A stretch of 64,000 bases of DNA. Origin: Amycolatopsis oliviviridis (GTDB lineage Bacteria > Actinomycetota > Actinomycetes > Mycobacteriales > Pseudonocardiaceae). Shown in pieces: positions 50,763 to 59,299 of this stretch. The notes under the pieces were generated by a model. It had not been told where the DNA came from, ran no database searches, and worked only from the letters and a program-made list of their open reading frames with translations. The translations under genes and the position numbers were made by a program. The stretch lies in NCBI RefSeq assembly GCF_014654365.1, contig NZ_BNAY01000003.1:124001-188000 (forward strand), written 5' to 3'. Position 1 is the first letter of the stretch; each line of letters starts with the position of its first letter.

Positions 50763-51506
50763 TTAGTACGGCAGCTTCCCCGCTGCCACCCCGGCCAGTT
50801 TCGCCTCGATGTCCGCGCGAACGGACTTCCACAGCCCGGTGCCCAGCGAGATCCGCGCTACCCCCAGTGTGGTGAGCGCGGAAAGATCGGGGCCACCAGG
50901 AATCGGTGCGGCGTTGACCGCCCGCGGCCCGACCGCTTTCACGAACTCGCCGAGCACGTCCGGCGACTTCACCAGGATCGGGTAGACGCAGTCCGCCCCG
51001 GCCTCGAAGTACGCCTCGGCCCGCGCGACCCCCTCCTCCAGAACGGCCTGTTCGTCGGACGCGCCGAAGAAGACGTCGACGCGGGCGTTGATCACCAGCG
51101 CGTCCCCCGCCGCCTTGCGCAGTTCCGCGATCAGGTCCGCCTGCGCTTCCAGCGGACGGAGTCCACCGTTCGTGTGATCGGTGTCCTCGTAGTTGCAGCC
51201 GACGGCCCCTGCCTCGGCCAGCCTCGTCGCGAATTCCCCCGCTTCGAGCCCGTACCCGCCTTCCGCGTCGACGGTCACCGGGACCGAGACCGCCCGCGCG
51301 ATCCTCGCCGCCGCCGCGAACATCTCGTCGACGGGTGCTTCTTCCCCGTCGTCGTAGCCGAGGACCTTGGCGACGGCGAAGGAACTCGTCGCCACGACCG
51401 GGAAACCGGCGGCTTCCACGAGACGCGCGCTGTCGGCGTCCCACGCGTTCGGCAGGAGGAGCGGCTCGCCGGCGACGTGCAGCTCCCGCAGCCGCGCGGC
51501 GGTCAT
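50763..51506 (-). CDS. isocitrate lyase / PEP mutase superfamily protein
   Basis: This encodes 247 residues. LLPNAWDADSARLVEAAGF, VTVDAEGGYG and the metal-binding VGCNYEDTDH match the PEP phosphonomutase/ICL superfamily, enzymes cutting or forming C-C or C-P bonds with magnesium. The exact substrate is unknown; oxaloacetate-type lyases are common in this group. The ATG at 51506 overlaps the TGA of the carboxymuconolactone decarboxylase gene, so the two are translationally coupled. Confidence 0.84.
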   Translation of the reverse strand: MTAARLRELHVAGEPLLLPNAWDADSARLVEAAGFPVVATSSFAVAKVLGYDDGEEAPVDEMFAAAARIARAVSVPVTVDAEGGYGLEAGEFATRLAEAGAVGCNYEDTDHTNGGLRPLEAQADLIAELRKAAGDALVINARVDVFFGASDEQAVLEEGVARAEAYFEAGADCVYPILVKSPDVLGEFVKAVGPRAVNAAPIPGGPDLSALTTLGVARISLGTGLWKSVRADIEAKLAGVAAGKLPY

Positions 51507-51967
51507 TCGGCGCGCTCGGGCAGCGGCGCGTGGCTGGTCACGCACATCCGGTTCCAGCTGTTGATCGCGATGATCTCCCACGCGACCGCGCGGTACTGCG
51601 TCTCGTCGAAGACCCGCGTCGCCTCTTCGTAGACGTCGTCCGGGACGTCGTGGAGCGTGGCGACGTTGGTCATCGCCTCGGTCAGCGCCAGCGCGGCGCG
51701 CTCCTGCTCGGTGAAGAGCTCGGTCTCGCGCCAGCCCTGCAGCACGTACAGCCGCCGCGGCGACTCGCCCTGCTGCACCGCTTCGTGGGAGTGCATGTCG
51801 AGGCAGAACGCGCAGTGGTTGATCTGCGACGCGCGCATCTTCACCAGTTCGAGGATCTTCTGGTCGACCCCCGCGTTGGCGGCCGCCTTCTCGACTTCGG
51901 CCTGCAGTTTCGACATGGCCTGGTAGATCTCGGGCACTCGCTTGCCCAGGTGGATTCGCTCGGTCAT
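51503..51967 (-). CDS. carboxymuconolactone decarboxylase / AhpD-like protein
   Basis: This encodes 154 residues. KMRASQINHCAFCLDMHSHEA carries the CxxC plus His of AhpD-like peroxidase partners (Cys at about residues 53 and 56). The rest is helical. The protein may reduce peroxides or act in protocatechuate-type pathways; the pairing with a PEP-mutase-like gene does not settle this. The start is divergent from the MocR gene, and two direct repeats lie between and within the starts. Confidence 0.85.
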   Translation of the reverse strand: MTERIHLGKRVPEIYQAMSKLQAEVEKAAANAGVDQKILELVKMRASQINHCAFCLDMHSHEAVQQGESPRRLYVLQGWRETELFTEQERAALALTEAMTNVATLHDVPDDVYEEATRVFDETQYRAVAWEIIAINSWNRMCVTSHAPLPERAE

Positions 51968-52000
51968 ACCTGCGAATCTAGCGGCGACTGGCCCACGAGT

Positions 52001-52034
52001 ATGGTCCAGTCACATGGCGGAATCATGGTCCAGT
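52001..52034. promoter_or_regulatory. direct repeats ATGGTCCAGT, candidate MocR sites
   Basis: ATGGTCCAGT occurs at 52001-52010 and again at 52025-52034, 24 bp apart. They are in the divergent region between the decarboxylase gene and the MocR-type regulator. MocR/GabR-like regulators are known to bind direct repeats. Their position upstream of the 52041 start also supports that start codon. Confidence 0.6.
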
Positions 52035-52040
52035 TCGGGA

Positions 52041-53393
52041 ATGGACGTCCACCTGGACTGGCGGCCCGAAAGCGGCCGGACCGGGCTGGCCGCGGCGATC
52101 CGCGCGGCCATCCGGGAAGGACGCTGGCAGGCGGGCGCCGCGGTGCCCTCGACCAGGGCGCTGGCGCAGGACCTCGGGGTGGCCAGGGGCACGGTCACCC
52201 GCGTCTACGCCGATCTCGCGGCCGAGGGGTACTTGCGGACCGCGCAGGGCGCCCCGACCAGGGTCGCGACGGCGGGCGCGCTGCCGGCGTCACCACCGCG
52301 GCCCGTCCCCCGCGACCCGGCACCGCGCTGGGACCTGCGTCCCGGCAGGCCGGACCTGTCCGCGTTCCCCCGGTCGGCCTGGCTCTCGGCGACCCGCCGG
52401 GCCCTGCACCGGGCGCCGAACTCGGCGTTCGACTACCCGTCGGACTCCGGTTCGGCGGAGCTGCGGGAGACGCTCGCCGCGTATCTGGCCAGGAGCCGCG
52501 GCGTGGTCGCGGATCCCGAACGCATCCTGGTGTGCTCCGGGTTCTCGCACGCGATCGCGATCCTGGCGCGGGTCCTGCGCGCACGCGGCGCGGAGGAGAT
52601 CGCCTTCGAGAACCCGTCACTGCACATCTACCGGAACATCGCCGCCGCCAACGGTGCGCGGGTGGTCGGCGTCCCGGTCGACGACCACGGGATCGAAGTG
52701 TCCGCTTTGGACAGTCCGGCGGTGGTGGTCACCCCGGCGCACCAGTACCCGCTGGGCGTCACGCTCGCCCCTCGGCGGCGAGCGGAACTCACCCGATGGG
52801 CGGAGGAGACCGGCGCCGTCGTCATCGAGGACGACTACGACGGCGAGTTCCGGTTCGACCACCAGCAGGTCGGCGCGCTGCAGGCGCTGGCCCCCGAACG
52901 GGTCGTGTACGTGGGGACGACGAGCAAGACGCTCGCACCGGCGCTGCGCCTGGGCTGGATGGTGCTGCCGCGGTTCCTGGTCGAACCGGTGCGCGCCGAG
53001 ATGGTCGCGAGCGGCGCGCGGCCCGCGTTGCTGGACCAGCTGGCGATGGCCGAGCTGATCGAATCGGGTGCCTACGACCAGCACATCCGCCGCTGCCGGG
53101 CCGAGTACCGCTCACGGCGCGACCGGCTGCTCGCGGCGTTGCCGGATTCCTTGCTGCCGCAGGGGATCTCGGCAGGCCTGCACCTGGTCCTGCAGTTCCC
53201 CGGTGAGCTGCCCCGGGAAATGGAGGTGCTGGCCGCCTGCCGCCGTCGCGCGATCGGGCTCGAAGGGCTCAGCGGCTACTGGATCGGAGAACCCCAGCGC
53301 GAAGGGCTCATCATCGGGTACGGCGCCGCCGCGAAGCACGCTTTCGGCGGCGCCACCGAGGCCTTGCGCGAGGCCATCTTCGAGGTCACCTGA
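52041..53393 (+). CDS. MocR family PLP-dependent transcriptional regulator
   Basis: This encodes 450 residues. Residues about 10-75 form a GntR-type winged helix (AAIRAAIREGRWQAGAAVPSTRALAQDLGVARGTVTRVY). The rest is an aminotransferase fold with EDDYDGEFRF and the PLP-binding Lys in YVGTTSKTLAPALRLGW. Such regulators bind PLP with an amine or amino acid as effector. The ATG at 52041 gives the usual N-terminus (MDVHLDW); an ATG at 52014 is also in frame but would place the repeats inside the gene. The CMD/PEP-mutase operon is the likely target. Confidence 0.88.
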   Translation: MDVHLDWRPESGRTGLAAAIRAAIREGRWQAGAAVPSTRALAQDLGVARGTVTRVYADLAAEGYLRTAQGAPTRVATAGALPASPPRPVPRDPAPRWDLRPGRPDLSAFPRSAWLSATRRALHRAPNSAFDYPSDSGSAELRETLAAYLARSRGVVADPERILVCSGFSHAIAILARVLRARGAEEIAFENPSLHIYRNIAAANGARVVGVPVDDHGIEVSALDSPAVVVTPAHQYPLGVTLAPRRRAELTRWAEETGAVVIEDDYDGEFRFDHQQVGALQALAPERVVYVGTTSKTLAPALRLGWMVLPRFLVEPVRAEMVASGARPALLDQLAMAELIESGAYDQHIRRCRAEYRSRRDRLLAALPDSLLPQGISAGLHLVLQFPGELPREMEVLAACRRRAIGLEGLSGYWIGEPQREGLIIGYGAAAKHAFGGATEALREAIFEVT

Positions 53394-53458
53394 CGCGTTT
53401 CGTCCTCTGAATGCGGTACTTGCGTGTTCAAGGACAGCATCCAGAGGACGAAACGCGT
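53393..53458. terminator. 22-bp-arm hairpin between convergent genes
   Basis: The arms 53393-53414 and 53437-53458 match with one mismatch around a 22-base loop. It begins on the last base of the MocR stop and ends nine bases before the cyclophilin stop. A bidirectional terminator is likely; the sequence differs from the GGCCCC palindromes. Confidence 0.65.
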
Positions 53459-53466
53459 GGGGGTGG

Positions 53467-54195
53467 TCAGCAGAACCAGGGGCGCGCCCGGAGGATGTCG
53501 GTCTTCAGGACGGGGGCGCCATCGACCGGGGCGGGGTTCTCCGGGGTCGGCTTGATCCCGCCGGCGGCGACGTCGTCGAGGGTTTCGAGGCCTTCATGGC
53601 CGACGGTGCCGAAGATCGTGTAGTTCGGGCGCAGCGCGGAGTCGCCGTACACGACGAAGAACTGGCTACCGTTGGTCGCCGGGCCCGCGTTGGCCATCGC
53701 GAGGACGCCGCGCGCGTACACCTTGCGCTCGCCGGTCGGGTCGGTCGGCGCGGGCGGCAGGCCGACGGGCAGTTCGTCCTTGTACTTGTAGCCGGGGCCG
53801 CCCTCGCCGGTGCCGCTCGGGTCACCGCACTGCAGCACCTTCAGCGTCGGGTACGACGTCAGCCGGTGGCACGTCGTGCGGTCGTAGAACCGGTGCGTCG
53901 CCAGGTGCAGGAAGCTCTGCACCGTGCAGGGCGCCTTCGCCCGATCGAGGGTCAGGTCGATCTTGCCCTGGTTCGTCTTGAGCTGCACCGGCACCTTGCC
54001 CCGGTTCGGCGTGCGACGGGGGTCCGGCGGCAGCGGGACCGGGCGCACGGCCGGGTCGTCCGGTGTCTCCGTGTACTGACAGGGGCCCTTCGTGACCTTC
54101 GGCGGCGTACCCTCCGCGGCCGCCGTTCCGGTACCGGCGGCGAGCATCAGCCCGGCCCCCAGCACTGCGACGAAGACTTTCGCGATCCTCTGCAC
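53467..54195 (-). CDS. secreted cyclophilin-type peptidyl-prolyl isomerase
   Basis: This encodes 242 residues. A signal peptide (VFVAVLGAGLMLAAGTGTAAA) leads to the cyclophilin domain with FYDRTTCHRL, NGSQFFVVYGD and YTIFGTV near the end. The active-site Arg of FxRxxxxF-type cyclophilins is present in the FYDRTTCHR segment. It would assist folding of secreted proteins. GGGAGG precedes the GTG at 54195. Two Cys residues (CHRL and QCGD) could form a disulfide. Confidence 0.87.
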   Translation of the reverse strand: MQRIAKVFVAVLGAGLMLAAGTGTAAAEGTPPKVTKGPCQYTETPDDPAVRPVPLPPDPRRTPNRGKVPVQLKTNQGKIDLTLDRAKAPCTVQSFLHLATHRFYDRTTCHRLTSYPTLKVLQCGDPSGTGEGGPGYKYKDELPVGLPPAPTDPTGERKVYARGVLAMANAGPATNGSQFFVVYGDSALRPNYTIFGTVGHEGLETLDDVAAGGIKPTPENPAPVDGAPVLKTDILRARPWFC

Positions 54196-54293
54196 GGTTC
54201 CTGCCTCCCAGCCGTGGACGAAGAGGAGAGCATAGGGTGAATCCCCGCCGCTCATACAGGTCCGGAAGTAGGTGCGCGGTTAGGGTCGGATCC

Positions 54294-54881
54294 GTGGAGA
54301 TCGCCGAACGACACCAATGGCAGCTGAACGCGCTGACCTTCCTCTACGCGTACACGCAGTACGTCCTGGTGCACGAGAGGGTCATGGCGGGGCTGCCGCC
54401 GGAGAAACCGGCGGAACTCGACAAACCGCGCATGCTCCGGCTGGCCAAGGTCGTCGACGACATGATCCTCGACTTCCGCAAGGAGGACGGGCTGAGCGAC
54501 CTCGAACGGCGCCGCGTCATCCGGCTCGCCAGGGAGATCAAGTCGCACGTCCGGGAGACGTGGCCACCACGCGAGCCGTCGCTGACCGAGTGGGTCGCCT
54601 CCGCCGCCGCGCACTTCTACTGCGAGGAGCACATCAACAACGGCTACGTCCGCATGGGCCGCGTCTTCGACCCCGACATGGCCGACAGGTTCCTGGAGCG
54701 CGTCGAGTTCTGCCGGGGGCAGACGGTCACGATCACGAACTACGCCCACAAGGTGGCCGACGGCGAGCAGCTCACCTACGGCGAGACCAACCAGCTCGAA
54801 GTCTGGAAAGAGGACGCGATCAGCCATTTGGACAACCTCGACAGCGACTTCGGCGACATCAAGATGTACGTCGAATTCTGA
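54294..54881 (+). CDS. conserved hypothetical protein
   Basis: This encodes 195 residues, mostly helical, without signal or membrane segments. Conserved-looking stretches are NALTFLYAYTQYVLVHERV, EWVASAAAHFYCEEHINNGYV and YGETNQLEVWKEDAISHLDNL. I do not recognise a domain. The GTG at 54294 is the first start in frame without overlap. It is divergent from the cyclophilin gene, 98 bp away. Confidence 0.68.
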   Translation: MEIAERHQWQLNALTFLYAYTQYVLVHERVMAGLPPEKPAELDKPRMLRLAKVVDDMILDFRKEDGLSDLERRRVIRLAREIKSHVRETWPPREPSLTEWVASAAAHFYCEEHINNGYVRMGRVFDPDMADRFLERVEFCRGQTVTITNYAHKVADGEQLTYGETNQLEVWKEDAISHLDNLDSDFGDIKMYVEF

Positions 54882-55020
54882 TGCGCGTGCACGGACGGCC
54901 AGACTTGCCTGTCCCAAAGCACCCGGGAAACCGCCGGGAAATTGACACCGGCCGCACTTGATCGAGATGCTCGACAGCGCACGAAGCACGCTCCTTTTCC
55001 CCTCGCTAAAGGAGAATTCC

Positions 55021-55374
55021 GTGATCTCGTTCAAGAAGAAGGCCCGGCGCGTCCTGGCCGCGGCGGCCGCCGCTGCCGCCGCGTTCAGCCTGCTCGTCCC
55101 GACCGGCACCTCGTTCGCGATCGACCACATCCCTTGCCGTGACGGCGAGAACTTCCTGAAGATCTGGTCGCACCTCGGCGGGAGCAGCAGTGTCGACTGC
55201 TACGCCAACAAGGGAAGGATCAGTTTCGGGGGCTGGTGGATCGACCGGATCTACACCGGCAACAACGACCTGATCTATTACGACAGCAATGGGTCGGACG
55301 TCAGAATCAACCGGTGGACCGATATCAGTTTCCCGAATCGTCCGCCGAAGGTTCGCGTCATCGAAATCCTCTGA
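55021..55374 (+). CDS. secreted beta/gamma-crystallin-like small protein
   Basis: This encodes 117 residues. A signal peptide (RRVLAAAAAAAAAFSLL, cleaved near SFA-I) precedes an 80-residue domain with DCYANKGRISFGGWWIDRIYT and GNNDLIYYDSNG, the arrangement of microbial beta/gamma-crystallins, including the Streptomyces metalloproteinase inhibitor group. Two Cys residues could form one disulfide. Calcium binding or protease inhibition is possible. AAGGAG precedes the GTG at 55021. A perfect palindrome follows. Confidence 0.7.
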   Translation: MISFKKKARRVLAAAAAAAAAFSLLVPTGTSFAIDHIPCRDGENFLKIWSHLGGSSSVDCYANKGRISFGGWWIDRIYTGNNDLIYYDSNGSDVRINRWTDISFPNRPPKVRVIEIL

Positions 55375-55378
55375 AGAC

Positions 55379-55424
55379 CTCGTGAGTGGTAAGTGTCGTT
55401 AGAACGACACTTACCACTCACGAG
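55379..55424. terminator. 22-bp-arm palindrome between convergent genes
   Basis: The arms 55379-55400 and 55403-55424 are perfectly complementary with only two bases between. Part of the right arm overlaps the 3' end of the meaB gene. One arm (ACGACACTTACCACTCACGA) is repeated at 33440-33459 without its partner close by. Confidence 0.75.
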
Positions 55425-56386
55425 TCCCGAAGGTCTCTGATCAATTCTTCGGCCGCCGCGAAGGGGTCGAGCTTCCGCGCCACCACGCGTTCGGCCAGTT
55501 CGGCGAGCCGGTCGCCGGAGCGCAGGTCGACGATCTCCGCGCGCAACCGCTGCACGGCGATCGCCTCGACCTCGTCCCGGGCCCGTGCCGCGCGGCGACG
55601 GGGCAGTTCGTCACGCTGGACCAGCCAGTCGTGGTGTTCGCCGAGCGCGCGGACGACGTCGCCGACGCCTTCGCCGCGCGAGGCCACCGTTCGCACGATC
55701 GGCTGACGCCAGCTCGGACCGCGGATCTCCCGGCGCACCAAGGAGATCATCTGCTTGAGGTCGTGGACGGTCGCGTCCGCGCCCTCGCGGTCGGCCTTGT
55801 TGACGACGAACACGTCCGCGATCTCCAGCACGCCCGCCTTGGCCGCCTGGATCCCGTCGCCCATCCCGGGCGCGAGCAGGACCACCGTGGTGTCGGCTAG
55901 TTTCACGACGTCCACTTCGGACTGTCCGACCCCGACGGTCTCGATCAGCACGACGTCGAAGCCCGCCGCGTCGAGCACGCGGACCGCCTGCGGCGTCGCC
56001 CACGAAAGCCCGCCGAGATGGCCGCGGGTGGCCATCGAACGGATGAACACGCCGGGGTCGGTGGCGTGTTCGGTCATCCGGATCCGGTCGCCGAGCAGCG
56101 CGCCGCCGGAGAAGGGCGACGACGGGTCGATCGCCAGCACCCCGACCCGCAACCCCTGCGCCCGCAAGGCGGTGAGCAGCGCGGACGTCGATGTCGACTT
56201 GCCGACACCGGGTGGGCCGGTCAGCCCGACGACCCGCGCGTTGCCGGTGTGCGGCGTCAGTTTCGCCGCCACCTCGGGCAACTGCGGATGAGCGTCCTCG
56301 ACCAGCGACAGCAACCGGGCGATCGCGCGGGGGACGCCGTCCCGCGCGCGACCGACCAGTTCGTCGATGTCCAGCTGTACCGGCAA
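55418..56386 (-). CDS. meaB: methylmalonyl-CoA mutase-associated GTPase MeaB
   Basis: This encodes 322 residues. The P-loop is GPPGVGKST (residues 57-65), with GVLAIDPSSPFSGGALLGDR (switch region) and NKAD for guanine recognition. MeaB loads and protects the cobalamin cofactor of methylmalonyl-CoA or ethylmalonyl-CoA mutase. The TTG at 56386 is chosen as the nearest start; it lies five bases after the thiolase stop, and a longer frame reaches 56440 inside that gene. The neighbours (thiolase, epimerase and crotonyl-CoA reductase) place it in C4/C5 acyl-CoA metabolism. The mutase itself is not in this window. Confidence 0.9.
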   Translation of the reverse strand: MPVQLDIDELVGRARDGVPRAIARLLSLVEDAHPQLPEVAAKLTPHTGNARVVGLTGPPGVGKSTSTSALLTALRAQGLRVGVLAIDPSSPFSGGALLGDRIRMTEHATDPGVFIRSMATRGHLGGLSWATPQAVRVLDAAGFDVVLIETVGVGQSEVDVVKLADTTVVLLAPGMGDGIQAAKAGVLEIADVFVVNKADREGADATVHDLKQMISLVRREIRGPSWRQPIVRTVASRGEGVGDVVRALGEHHDWLVQRDELPRRRAARARDEVEAIAVQRLRAEIVDLRSGDRLAELAERVVARKLDPFAAAEELIRDLRDS

Positions 56387-56391
56387 GGGCT

Positions 56392-57573
56392 TTACGGAAC
56401 GCGGAGCAGCAGCGCGTCGCCCTGGCCGCCGCCACCGCAAAGGGCGGCCGCGCCGAGGCCGCCGCCGCGACGGCGGAGTTCGTGGATCAGGTGCACGGCG
56501 AGCCTCGCGCCGGACGCGCCGATCGGGTGGCCGAGGGCGATGGCGCCACCGTCGACGTTGACCTTCTCCGGGTCGAGCCCGAGCTTGTCGGCCGAAACCA
56601 GGCCGACGGCGGCGAACGCCTCGTTGATCTCGACGAGGTCGAGCGCGTCGGCGGTCAGCTTCTCCTTGGCCAGCGCGGCCAGGATCGCGTTCGACGGCTG
56701 CTCGTGCAGGCTGGCGTCCGGACCGGAGACCACGCCGTGCGCGCCGATCTCGGCGAGCGGAGTCAGGCCCAGTTCCTCGGCCTTGGCCTTACTCGCGACG
56801 ATGACCGCGGCCGCGCCGTCGGAGATCTGCGAGGCCGAACCGGCGGTGATGGTGCCGTCGGAGGCGAAGGCCGGGCGCAGCTTCGCGAGGCCTTCGGCTG
56901 TCGTGTCGGCGCGGACGCCCTCGTCCTTCGAGAAGACGACCGGGTCGCCCTTGCGCTGCGGGATCGACACCGGCGCGATCTCGGCGTCGAAACGGCCGGC
57001 CTCGATGGCGGCGGCGGCACGCTGGTGCGAACGCGCGGAGAACTCGTCCTGCTGCTCACGGGTGAGCCCGTAGCGGCTGTTGTACTTCTCCGTCGAAGCG
57101 CCCATCGCTACCTGGTCGAAAGCGCAGAACAGGCCGTCGTAGGCCATGTGGTCGACGAGCGTGGTGTCGCCGTACTTGAAGCCCGCGCGGGACTTCGGCA
57201 GCAGGTGCGGCGACTGGGTCATCGACTCCTGGCCGCCCGCGACGATCAGGTCGAACTCGCCCGCGCGGATGAGCTGGTCGGCGAGCGCGATGGCGTCGAG
57301 ACCGGAGAGGCAGACCTTGTTGATGGTCAGCGCCGGGACGGTCATCGGGATGCCGGCGGCGACCGCGGCCTGGCGCGCCGGGATCTGGCCCGCGCCGGCG
57401 GTGAGCACCTGGCCCATGATCGTGTACTGGACCGCGTCCGGGGAGACACCGGCCTGCTCCAGCGCCGCCTTGATGGCGAAGCCGCCGAGCTGCGCGCCCG
57501 AGAAGTCCTTCAGGGAACCGAGCAGTCGCCCGATCGGTGTACGGGCGGCACCCAGGATCACGGAACCGGACAC
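56392..57573 (-). CDS. acetyl-CoA C-acetyltransferase (thiolase)
   Basis: This encodes 393 residues. The nucleophilic Cys is in [17 protein letters not shown] (residue about 89), the catalytic His in [13 protein letters not shown] (about 348), and the second Cys in [15 protein letters not shown] (about 380). It condenses or cleaves acetyl-CoA units. GGAGG precedes the GTG at 57573. It is followed closely by meaB and is divergent from the epimerase gene. Actinomycetes use this enzyme to feed acetoacetyl-CoA into the ethylmalonyl-CoA route. Confidence 0.91.
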   Translation of the reverse strand: MSGSVILGAARTPIGRLLGSLKDFSGAQLGGFAIKAALEQAGVSPDAVQYTIMGQVLTAGAGQIPARQAAVAAGIPMTVPALTINKVCLSGLDAIALADQLIRAGEFDLIVAGGQESMTQSPHLLPKSRAGFKYGDTTLVDHMAYDGLFCAFDQVAMGASTEKYNSRYGLTREQQDEFSARSHQRAAAAIEAGRFDAEIAPVSIPQRKGDPVVFSKDEGVRADTTAEGLAKLRPAFASDGTITAGSASQISDGAAAVIVASKAKAEELGLTPLAEIGAHGVVSGPDASLHEQPSNAILAALAKEKLTADALDLVEINEAFAAVGLVSADKLGLDPEKVNVDGGAIALGHPIGASGARLAVHLIHELRRRGGGLGAAALCGGGGQGDALLLRVP

Positions 57574-57704
57574 GGCGTCCTCCAAGCATCGGCGCAAGGG
57601 CAAAGGGGGTCTTCGCGACCATACCCGGGTCGCGGGCGTCTTGATGGAGCCAGTGTGAGGCGGCGCACGCCGGTCCACCCGCCCGCGCGCCTATCCTGCT
57701 CTGC

Positions 57705-58154
57705 ATGAACCAGGCGCTGAAACCGTTCGTGACCGCCATCGACCACGTCGGCATCGCGGTACCCGACCTCGACGCGGCGATCGCCTTCCACGCCGAGCAT
57801 TTCGGCCTGGAGGTCGCGCACGAGGAGGTCAACGAGGAGCAGGGCGTCCGCGAGGCGATGCTGCGTGCGCCGGGCACCGCCGGGACCGAGACCGCGATCC
57901 AGCTCCTCGCGCCGCTGCGCGACGATTCCGCGATCGGCAAGTTCCTCGCCAAGAGCGGCCCCGGGTTGCAGCAGCTGGCATATCGAGTGTCCGATGTGGA
58001 CGCCGCCGCCGCGGCGCTGCGCGCGCAGGGACTCCGGCTGCTCTACGACGAGGCGAAGCGCGGCACGTCCAACAGCCGGGTGAACTTCGTCCACCCCAAG
58101 GACGCCGGTGGCGTACTGGTGGAACTGGTCGAGCCCGCGAAGAACGGTCACTGA
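57705..58154 (+). CDS. mce: methylmalonyl-CoA epimerase
   Basis: This encodes 149 residues of the VOC fold. IDHVGIAVPDLDAAIAFHAEHFGL and the later GLQQLAYRVSDVDAAAAALRA and VNFVHPKDAGGVLVELVE are the epimerase family segments with the metal-binding His and Glu. It interconverts (R)- and (S)-methylmalonyl-CoA. The ATG at 57705 is preceded by a 131-bp shared promoter region with the thiolase gene. Its 3' end overlaps the convergent TetR gene by seven bases. Confidence 0.9.
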   Translation: MNQALKPFVTAIDHVGIAVPDLDAAIAFHAEHFGLEVAHEEVNEEQGVREAMLRAPGTAGTETAIQLLAPLRDDSAIGKFLAKSGPGLQQLAYRVSDVDAAAAALRAQGLRLLYDEAKRGTSNSRVNFVHPKDAGGVLVELVEPAKNGH

Positions 58155-58711
58155 CCGCGCGTCAACGCTTCGGCGATGAAGAGGACCTCGCGATCGATCT
58201 CGGCGGGGTCCCCGTCTTCGTTGTGCCGCGCCGTCGCGTGACGGTGGCTGACGGCCCGCGCGAGCAATCCCGACGCCGAATCGACGTCGGCGACCGCGAG
58301 TTCGCCACCGGTCGCGGCGACGATCACCGCCTTCACCTGGCGGACGAGTTGCTGGAACCGTTCGGCCAGCGCGTCACGGACCGCGCGGTGCGTGTCGGCC
58401 TCGCGCCACAACAGGTGTGACAGCGCCAAAGAGCGGTTGAACCGCCTGTCGAGTTCCAGCACCAGGCCGCGCAGGCTGCCCGCGAGGTCGCCGGGGACCA
58501 CCACGACGGCCGGTTCGATGCGCGCGTCCGGCAGTTCGGCGACCAACGCGGCCAGCAGATCCGACTTGCGCCGGAAGTAGTAGTGCACCAGGCCCTTCGG
58601 CACGCCCGCCCGTTCGGCGATCCGTGACGTGGGCGTGGCGTCGAAACCGGATTCGGCGAACAGCGCCTCCGCGGCTCGCAGGATGCGCTGTTTCGCCGAA
58701 TCCTCTTTCAC
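58148..58711 (-). CDS. TetR family transcriptional regulator
   Basis: This encodes 187 residues. Residues about 8-50 form the helix-turn-helix (RILRAAEALFAESGFDATPTSRIAERAGVPKGLVHYYF). The C-terminal helical domain (NRSLALSHLLWREADTHRAVRD) is the ligand pocket. It may control acyl-CoA genes next to it. It overlaps the epimerase stop and lies 16 bp after the SPW-repeat gene on the same strand. Inverted repeats upstream of ccrA could be its sites. Confidence 0.85.
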   Translation of the reverse strand: MKEDSAKQRILRAAEALFAESGFDATPTSRIAERAGVPKGLVHYYFRRKSDLLAALVAELPDARIEPAVVVVPGDLAGSLRGLVLELDRRFNRSLALSHLLWREADTHRAVRDALAERFQQLVRQVKAVIVAATGGELAVADVDSASGLLARAVSHRHATARHNEDGDPAEIDREVLFIAEALTRGQ

Positions 58712-58727
58712 ACCGTCTCCTTGTGCG

Positions 58728-59096
58728 TCAGTGCTGTCCCGCCGTCTTGTGCGTCGCCTGGGCGATCGGCATCGCGGCCGCCCCGGCCACCACGGTCAGG
58801 ACGCCACCCACCCAAGCGGTCCAGGACGCGCCCATGAAAGCGGCGAATCCCATCACCCAGGGCGAAATGAACAGCAGCGCGCCCAGGACGATCTGGATGC
58901 CTTCGCCGTAGACCATGCCAGGCATCGCGAGCGACGCGAGGCCGTCGAGGGCGATCAGCGCGCCCAGGACGATCAGCGACCACATGGCGGTGGTGTCCGT
59001 GGTCATCCAGAGGGGTGAAAGAGCGACGACCACACCGATGACCACCTCCGCCCAGTCATGGGGACGGGTCCAAGGGCGCGTCGTGGGTTCGTTCAT
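58728..59096 (-). CDS. SPW repeat membrane protein
   Basis: This encodes 122 residues with four membrane helices in two related halves, each with a Ser-Pro-Trp-like motif (VVALSPLW and LLFISPWVMG). This matches the SPW repeat family of actinobacterial and other membrane proteins of unknown role. The ATG at 59096 is chosen. It lies upstream of the TetR gene and may be cotranscribed with it. Confidence 0.83.
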   Translation of the reverse strand: MNEPTTRPWTRPHDWAEVVIGVVVALSPLWMTTDTTAMWSLIVLGALIALDGLASLAMPGMVYGEGIQIVLGALLFISPWVMGFAAFMGASWTAWVGGVLTVVAGAAAMPIAQATHKTAGQH

Positions 59097-59174
59097 GCGT
59101 GCTCACCTCCGAAATTCGGCTGAACCTGCAGGTCGGAGAGATCTCCATCGCCCATGCTCCGCTTGGTTGGCCGG

Positions 59175-59188
59175 CCGGTCAAGACCGG
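59175..59188. promoter_or_regulatory. inverted repeat CCGGTC-AA-GACCGG upstream of ccrA
   Basis: This is a perfect 6-bp-arm palindrome in the 203-bp divergent region between the SPW-repeat and ccrA genes. It is a candidate repressor site, with the neighbouring TetR protein as one possible binder. Confidence 0.35.
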
Positions 59189-59244
59189 TCGATAACACTT
59201 CGGGATGTGTACGTGCTCCACGTCTCGTACAGTTGTGGTCTTGG

Positions 59245-59258
59245 TTACCGGTGAGTAA
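59245..59258. promoter_or_regulatory. inverted repeat TTAC-N6-GTAA upstream of ccrA
   Basis: TTACCGGTGAGTAA sits 42 bp before the ccrA start. The form resembles sites of acyl-CoA-sensing TetR regulators, and it lies close to the likely promoter. Binding is inferred. Confidence 0.4.
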
Positions 59259-59299
59259 TTTGAGGCGCCAACACGCCACCCCCATTCGCGGAGGTTCCG

